Shown here: one piece after another, positions 60,267 to 64,000 of the stretch
Numbering within the stretch: position 1 is the stretch's first letter
Layout: each line of letters begins with the position of its first letter
Origin: Symbiodinium natans
Lineage: Eukaryota; Sar; Dinophyceae; Suessiales; Symbiodiniaceae
Length of the DNA stretch: 64,000 nucleotides
Direction: 5' to 3'
Assembly (NCBI GenBank): GCA_905221605.1
Contig: CAJNDS010001935.1
Coordinates: forward strand, 559,985-623,984
Program-made: the position numbers and the translations under genes
Notes under the pieces: generated by a model
The model's database searches: none
What the model saw: only the letters and a program-made list of their open reading frames with translations
What the model was told of the DNA's origin: nothing

Positions 60267-60436
60267 AGCAACCCTCAGTGTCTCGCCCATTTGTCTCAGT
60301 GCCCCCTCCCAAGACACATGTAGAAGAAGACGCCTCTTCAAAGGGAGCGCTCCCTCTCGACCGGGAACACGCCCCACGGACCACGACACCGTGCCTCTGT
60401 GCTTTGGCTTTGAAAACCAATGAATCCAGATGTTAA

Positions 60437-60655
60437 AAAAAAGTAAATCCTGATTTAATGGTTGCGTTTGGGTTGGCCCTTGACCTACCTCGACCTACCT
60501 TGGCCCCTCCGACACAATTAAATCTGGTTTTAATTGTGTTTCTTTGCATGGGACCGATAGACAATTAAATCCTGAGTTAATGGTCTGGCAGCCTCTCCTG
60601 TCAGACTTGTGCTAGTTGGTACCTATTTGCACCATTAAATCATGATTTAATGTTA
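60437..60655. repeat. Four ATTAAATC/GATTTAAT palindromes at ~70-bp spacing
   Basis: AAATCCTGATTTAATGGT (60,445), CAATTAAATCTGGTTTTAATTG (60,517), CAATTAAATCCTGAGTTAATGG (60,561) and CCATTAAATCATGATTTAATG (60,632). Each is a near-perfect palindrome around a 2-4-base centre. Confidence 0.7.
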
Positions 60656-60767
60656 CGAATATTAATATTACTGTTACTTACTATTCCTATTATTGTCTAT
60701 TACTGTTACTAGTACTACTATTATTATTATTATTGCTGTTACTATTACAATTATTATTGTTATTATT

Positions 60768-60805
<38 letters not shown>

Positions 60806-61140
60806 TTTTACTCTTCTTATTATTACTTTTATTATTATTATCATTACTATTACTATTATTGTTACTATTACTATTACTACTACTATTACTATTACTATTA
60901 CTAGTACTAGTACTATTACTATTACTATTATTATTACTATTATTAGTATTATTATTACAATTACAATTACAATTACTTTTACTATTACTATTAGTATTAC
61001 TATTAGTATTACTATTATTATCACTATTACTATACTATTATTATTACTATTACTATTATTATTTTTAATTACTATTACTACTATTATTACAATTACTATT
61101 ACTATTACTATTATTATTGCTATTACTATTACTATTACTA
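60656..61140. repeat. ATT/ACT trinucleotide microsatellite, left part
   Basis: ATT, ACT and AGT triplets only. Open frames here (Ile/Thr, Leu or Tyr runs) are artefacts. The same sequence type resumes at 63,471, so the block between looks inserted into one long microsatellite. Confidence 0.95.
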
Positions 61141-61141
61141 C

Positions 61142-61277
61142 GGTGGATGGAGGAAATCTTGCACCGCCTGTGACCTTGTTGCTAGAGGCTGTGCCTATTT
61201 CTGGAGACTACTGAACAGAAGCCCTTGCCACAGGCCGGCCTTGCAAAAGTGGTGCAAGATTTCCTCCATCCACAGTC
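61142..61277. mobile_element. Short element with 23-bp inverted ends, copy 1
   Basis: GGTGGATGGAGGAAATCTTG-CACC on the left and its inverse, ending CTCCATCCAC, on the right, about 135 bases apart. Empty-site sequence GAGACTACTGAAC in the middle. Confidence 0.65.
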
Positions 61278-61600
61278 CCCAGCATGGGCTTTAACAGGGG
61301 CTTCAGATTGCACGTTGCCGGCCAACATGTGATTGCCTGGTGCTTCAAAGTACTTCTAGTGGCGACACATCGGGGTCGAGTTCTGTGATGAGTAAAGATG
61401 CTTCGGTGCTGTGCTTGTTGGTGTGTGAGCAAGAGTGGCAAGGTTCATTTAGTTGGGCTGCGTGACGGTGCGTCGACAACACGGCATCTGCAGATCCGCA
61501 TTAAGCGTTTGAGGATGACCAGGTCAGCAAAAAATGCTGGGCACTCAGGTATCACGTGACCCGCAAGGGAGATCTGAGTCAAAGCAATCGCACTACATGT

Positions 61601-61886
61601 GTAGCGTTGACTGCATTCTCACAGTCAACGTTCAGTCAACGTTCAGTCAACGTTAAGTCAACGTTACAGTCAACGTTACAGTCAACGTTGCGGAAATGCT
61701 GGCAGGGCCAGCAAATCCGTGTACTTCACTATAAAACCCAAAAAACTTGATTTTTTTGGCTTTTAAGCTTGGAAGCCATGGAATTGCTGGCAGGCGTAGC
61801 ATTTCGGCAACGTTGACTGTAACGTTAACTGCAACGTTGACTGAACGTTGACTGAACGTTGACTGTGAAAACACAGTCAACGCTAC
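61601..61886. mobile_element. Foldback element built of CAGTCAACGTT units, copy 1
   Basis: Begins GTAGCGTTGACTG and ends CAGTCAACGCTAC. Inside, six CAGTCAACGTT-like units (61,622-61,690) face five AACGTTGACTG-like units (61,806-61,868). Each end also folds on itself (GCGTTGACTG-loop-CAGTCAACG). 286 bases, no coding. Confidence 0.7.
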
Positions 61887-62118
61887 CAGAAGCGTGACAT
61901 TCGTTTGAGGGCTTAGAGTCGGTCTCACGCGATACACCTGACACGGAGAAGATTTGCATGGCCTCCGCATGACATGCAGAAATCGACTTGCGTGGCCCCT
62001 CCGCAAGCATGACAGGCGCAAGTCGCGAAGTACAGTTCTAGCTGACAACAGCAAGGTGCGACTCACTTCAGTGGCTCTGCAGTTGTCTCAGCTCTCGAAA
62101 AACCTCCTCAGTTGAGTC

Positions 62119-62254
62119 GGTGGATGGAGGAAATCTTGCACCGCCTGTGACCTTGTTGCTAGAGGCTGTGCCTATTTCTGGAGACTACTGAACAAAAGCC
62201 CTTGCCACAGGCCGGCCTTGCAAAAGTGGTGCAAGATTTCCTCCATCCACAGTC
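62119..62254. mobile_element. Short element with 23-bp inverted ends, copy 2
   Basis: Same as 61,142-61,277 with one base change; again GAGACTACTGAAC in the middle. Confidence 0.65.
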
Positions 62255-62577
62255 CCCAGCATGGGCTTTAACAGGGGCTTCAGATTGCACGTTGCCGGCC
62301 AACATGTGCTTGCCTGGTGCTTCAAAGTACTTCTAGTGGCGACACATCGGGGTCGAGTTCTGTGATGAGTAAAGATGCTTCGGTGCTGTGCTTGTTGGTG
62401 TGTGAGCAAGAGTGGCAAGGTTCATTTAGTTGGGCTGCGTGACGGTGCGTCGACAACACGGCATCTGCAGATCCGCATTAAGCGTTTGAGGATGACCAGG
62501 TCAGCAAAAAATGCTGGGCACTCAGGTATCACGTGACCCGCAAGGGAGATCTGAGTCAAAGCAATCGCACTACATGT

Positions 62578-62874
62578 GTAGCGTTGACTGCATTCTCACA
62601 GTCAACGTTCAGTCAACGTTCAGTCAACGTTAAGTCAACGTTACAGTCAACGTTACAGTCAACGTTGCGGAAATGCTGGCAGGGCCAGCAAATCCGTGTA
62701 CTTCACTATAAAACCCAAAAAACTTGATTTTTTTGGCTTTTAAGCTTGGAAGCCATGGAATTGCTGGCAGGCGTAGCATTTCGGCAACGTTGACTGTAAC
62801 GTTAACTGCAACGTTGACTGAACGTTGACTGAACGTTGACTGAACGCTGACTGTGAAAACACAGTCAACGCTAC
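62578..62874. mobile_element. Foldback CAGTCAACGTT element, copy 2
   Basis: Copy of 61,601-61,886 with one additional 11-base unit in the right arm and an AACGCTGACTG variant. Confidence 0.7.
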
Positions 62875-63174
62875 CAGAAGCGTGACATTCGTTTGAGGGC
62901 TTAGAGTCGGTCTCACGCGATACACCTGACACGGAGAAGATTTGCATGGCCTCCGCATGACATGCAGAAATCGACTTGCGTGGCCCCTCCGCAAGCATGA
63001 CAGGCGCAAGTCGCGAAGTACAGTTCTAGCTGACAACAGCAAGGTGCGACTCACTTCAGTGGCTCTGCAGTTGTCTCAGCTCTCGAAAAACCTCCTCAGT
63101 TGAGTCGGTGGATGGAGGAAATCTTGCACCGCCTGTGACCTTGTTGCTAGAGGCTGTGCCTATTTCTGGAGACT

Positions 63175-63403
63175 GTGGATGGAGGAAATCTTGCACCACT
63201 TTCAAGGGTGCATAACATTCTCTCCCCTCGCCCCCCTTTTAACATTGCGGTGAAAAGCAGATTTTCAAGATTCGGCCCAATGACATAAATCTTGCACCGC
63301 TTCCATCGTGACAAGCACCAATGTTAAAAAGGGGGCGTGGGGTTGGCGTCAGACCCGTTTTGGAGTAGATCAAGTCGGCGGTGCAAGATTTCCTCCATCC
63401 ACC
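63175..63403. mobile_element. 229-bp element with the same inverted ends, nested in copy 3
   Basis: Left end GTGGATGGAGGAAATCTTGC, right end GCAAGATTTCCTCCATCCAC. It sits exactly where copies 1 and 2 have ACTACT, with GACT on each side (63,171-63,174 and 63,404-63,407). The interior carries a further related inverse pair (ACATAAATCTTGCACCGCTT). Confidence 0.65.
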
Positions 63404-63470
63404 GACTGAACAAAAGCCCTTGCCACAGGCCGGCCTTGCAAAAGTGGTGCAAGATTTCCTCCATCCACAG

Positions 63471-64000
63471 TATTATTATTATTACTATTACTATTATTAT
63501 TACTATTACTATTACGATTACTATTACAATTATTATTATTATTACTATCACTATTATTATTATTATTACTATTACTATTACTATTACTATTACTATTACT
63601 ATTACTATTACTATTACTATTACTATTATTATTATTACTATTATTGTTATTATATTTATATGATGATGATGATTATTATTATTATTAATATTATTACTAT
63701 TATTATTATTTATATTACGATTAGTATTATTATTATTAGTATTATTTTATATTACTATATTATTAATTTTTTCATTATTACTATTATTATTATTGTTATT
63801 AATATTATTTTCTATTATTTTTATTATTACTACTATTATTTGCTATTACTATTATTATTATTATTATGTTAATAATAAATTATTATTTATTATTATTATT
63901 ATTACTACTTTTACTGTTATTTTTTACTATTAGTATTTTCTTATTATTATTAGTATTATTATGACTTTTACGATTACTACTGTTGTTACTCTTACTATTA
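63471..64000. repeat. ATT/ACT trinucleotide microsatellite, right part
   Basis: Continues to the window end; mainly ATT and ACT triplets with a GATGATGATG break at 63,661-63,672. Starts immediately after the last CTCCATCCACAG. Confidence 0.95.

Larger units (their letters stand above)
61141..63105. repeat. Tandem duplication, units of 977 and 988 bp
   Basis: CGGTGGATGGAGG starts units at 61,141, 62,118 and 63,106; the third is partial. Units differ by few bases plus one extra 11-base copy of the TTGACTGAACG motif in unit 2. No convincing gene inside. Confidence 0.95.

Noticed and set aside
60693-61214. Long Ile/Thr, Leu and Tyr-rich open frames
   Set aside because: They are translations of an ATT/ACT trinucleotide repeat, open in several frames at once.

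Overview
The window reads as nuclear DNA of a eukaryote, most likely a dinoflagellate alga of the Symbiodiniaceae/Suessiales type. The reasons are: (1) many interstitial arrays of the telomere-type heptamer TTTAGGG/CCCTAAA; (2) an RCC1-like repeat unit of the kind that is very abundant in dinoflagellate gene models; (3) decayed LINE-type reverse transcriptase coding sequence of a family I associate with dinoflagellates; (4) short exons with GT/AG borders, no bacterial-style operons or ribosome binding sites, and a large load of microsatellites, minisatellites and hairpin elements. The species assignment is inference. No complete, confidently bounded gene is visible. Genes appear as short exons, and because antisense frames of these exons often stay open, strand was chosen from frame length, splice-phase agreement and residue composition.

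Layout. 0-9.2 kb: the 3' end of a plus-strand gene (91-508), then mostly minus-strand exons. The best are 3,263-3,365, bracketed by telomere-type arrays, and a three-exon set at 4,241-5,223. A 31-bp palindromic repeat lies at 6,560-6,745. 9.2-11.1 kb: short CTACGCG repeats, AT microsatellites and a hairpin MITE. 11.1-15.4 kb: a GC-rich graveyard of LINE-type retroelement fragments in both orientations. 15.4-24 kb: low-information sequence with a few unassigned ORFs. 24.4-28.6 kb and 48-50.8 kb: two copies of one composite repeat landscape, each carrying a large palindrome. 28.8-45.2 kb: mainly minus-strand exons separated by introns rich in TTTAGGG/CCCTAAA, with a segmental duplication (33.0-35.4 versus 39.1-40.8 kb), an RCC1 fragment inside inverted repeats, and a plus-strand IQ-motif gene at 43.8-44.5 kb. 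46-48 kb: purine-rich simple sequence. 50.9-52.0 kb: a broken OvoA-like (sulfoxide synthase, FGE-sulfatase fold) remnant and a neighbouring exon. 52.9-60.3 kb: exons on both strands with telomere-type introns. 60.4-64 kb: trinucleotide microsatellite surrounding a 2.3-kb block of tandem ~977-bp units built from nested inverted-repeat elements.

The most unusual theme is the use of telomere-type repeats at intron borders. In the best case (36.7-37.1 kb, minus strand) three exons join with correct reading phase across two introns whose bodies are largely CCCTAAA/TTTAGGG. In the transcript CCCTAAA lies before the 3' splice site, and where a donor-side array is present it is in TTTAGGG orientation. 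The second theme is foldback DNA: at least four unrelated palindromic or inverted-repeat structures of 0.2-1 kb, one with an apparent 9-bp target-site duplication and one family with an apparent excision footprint.
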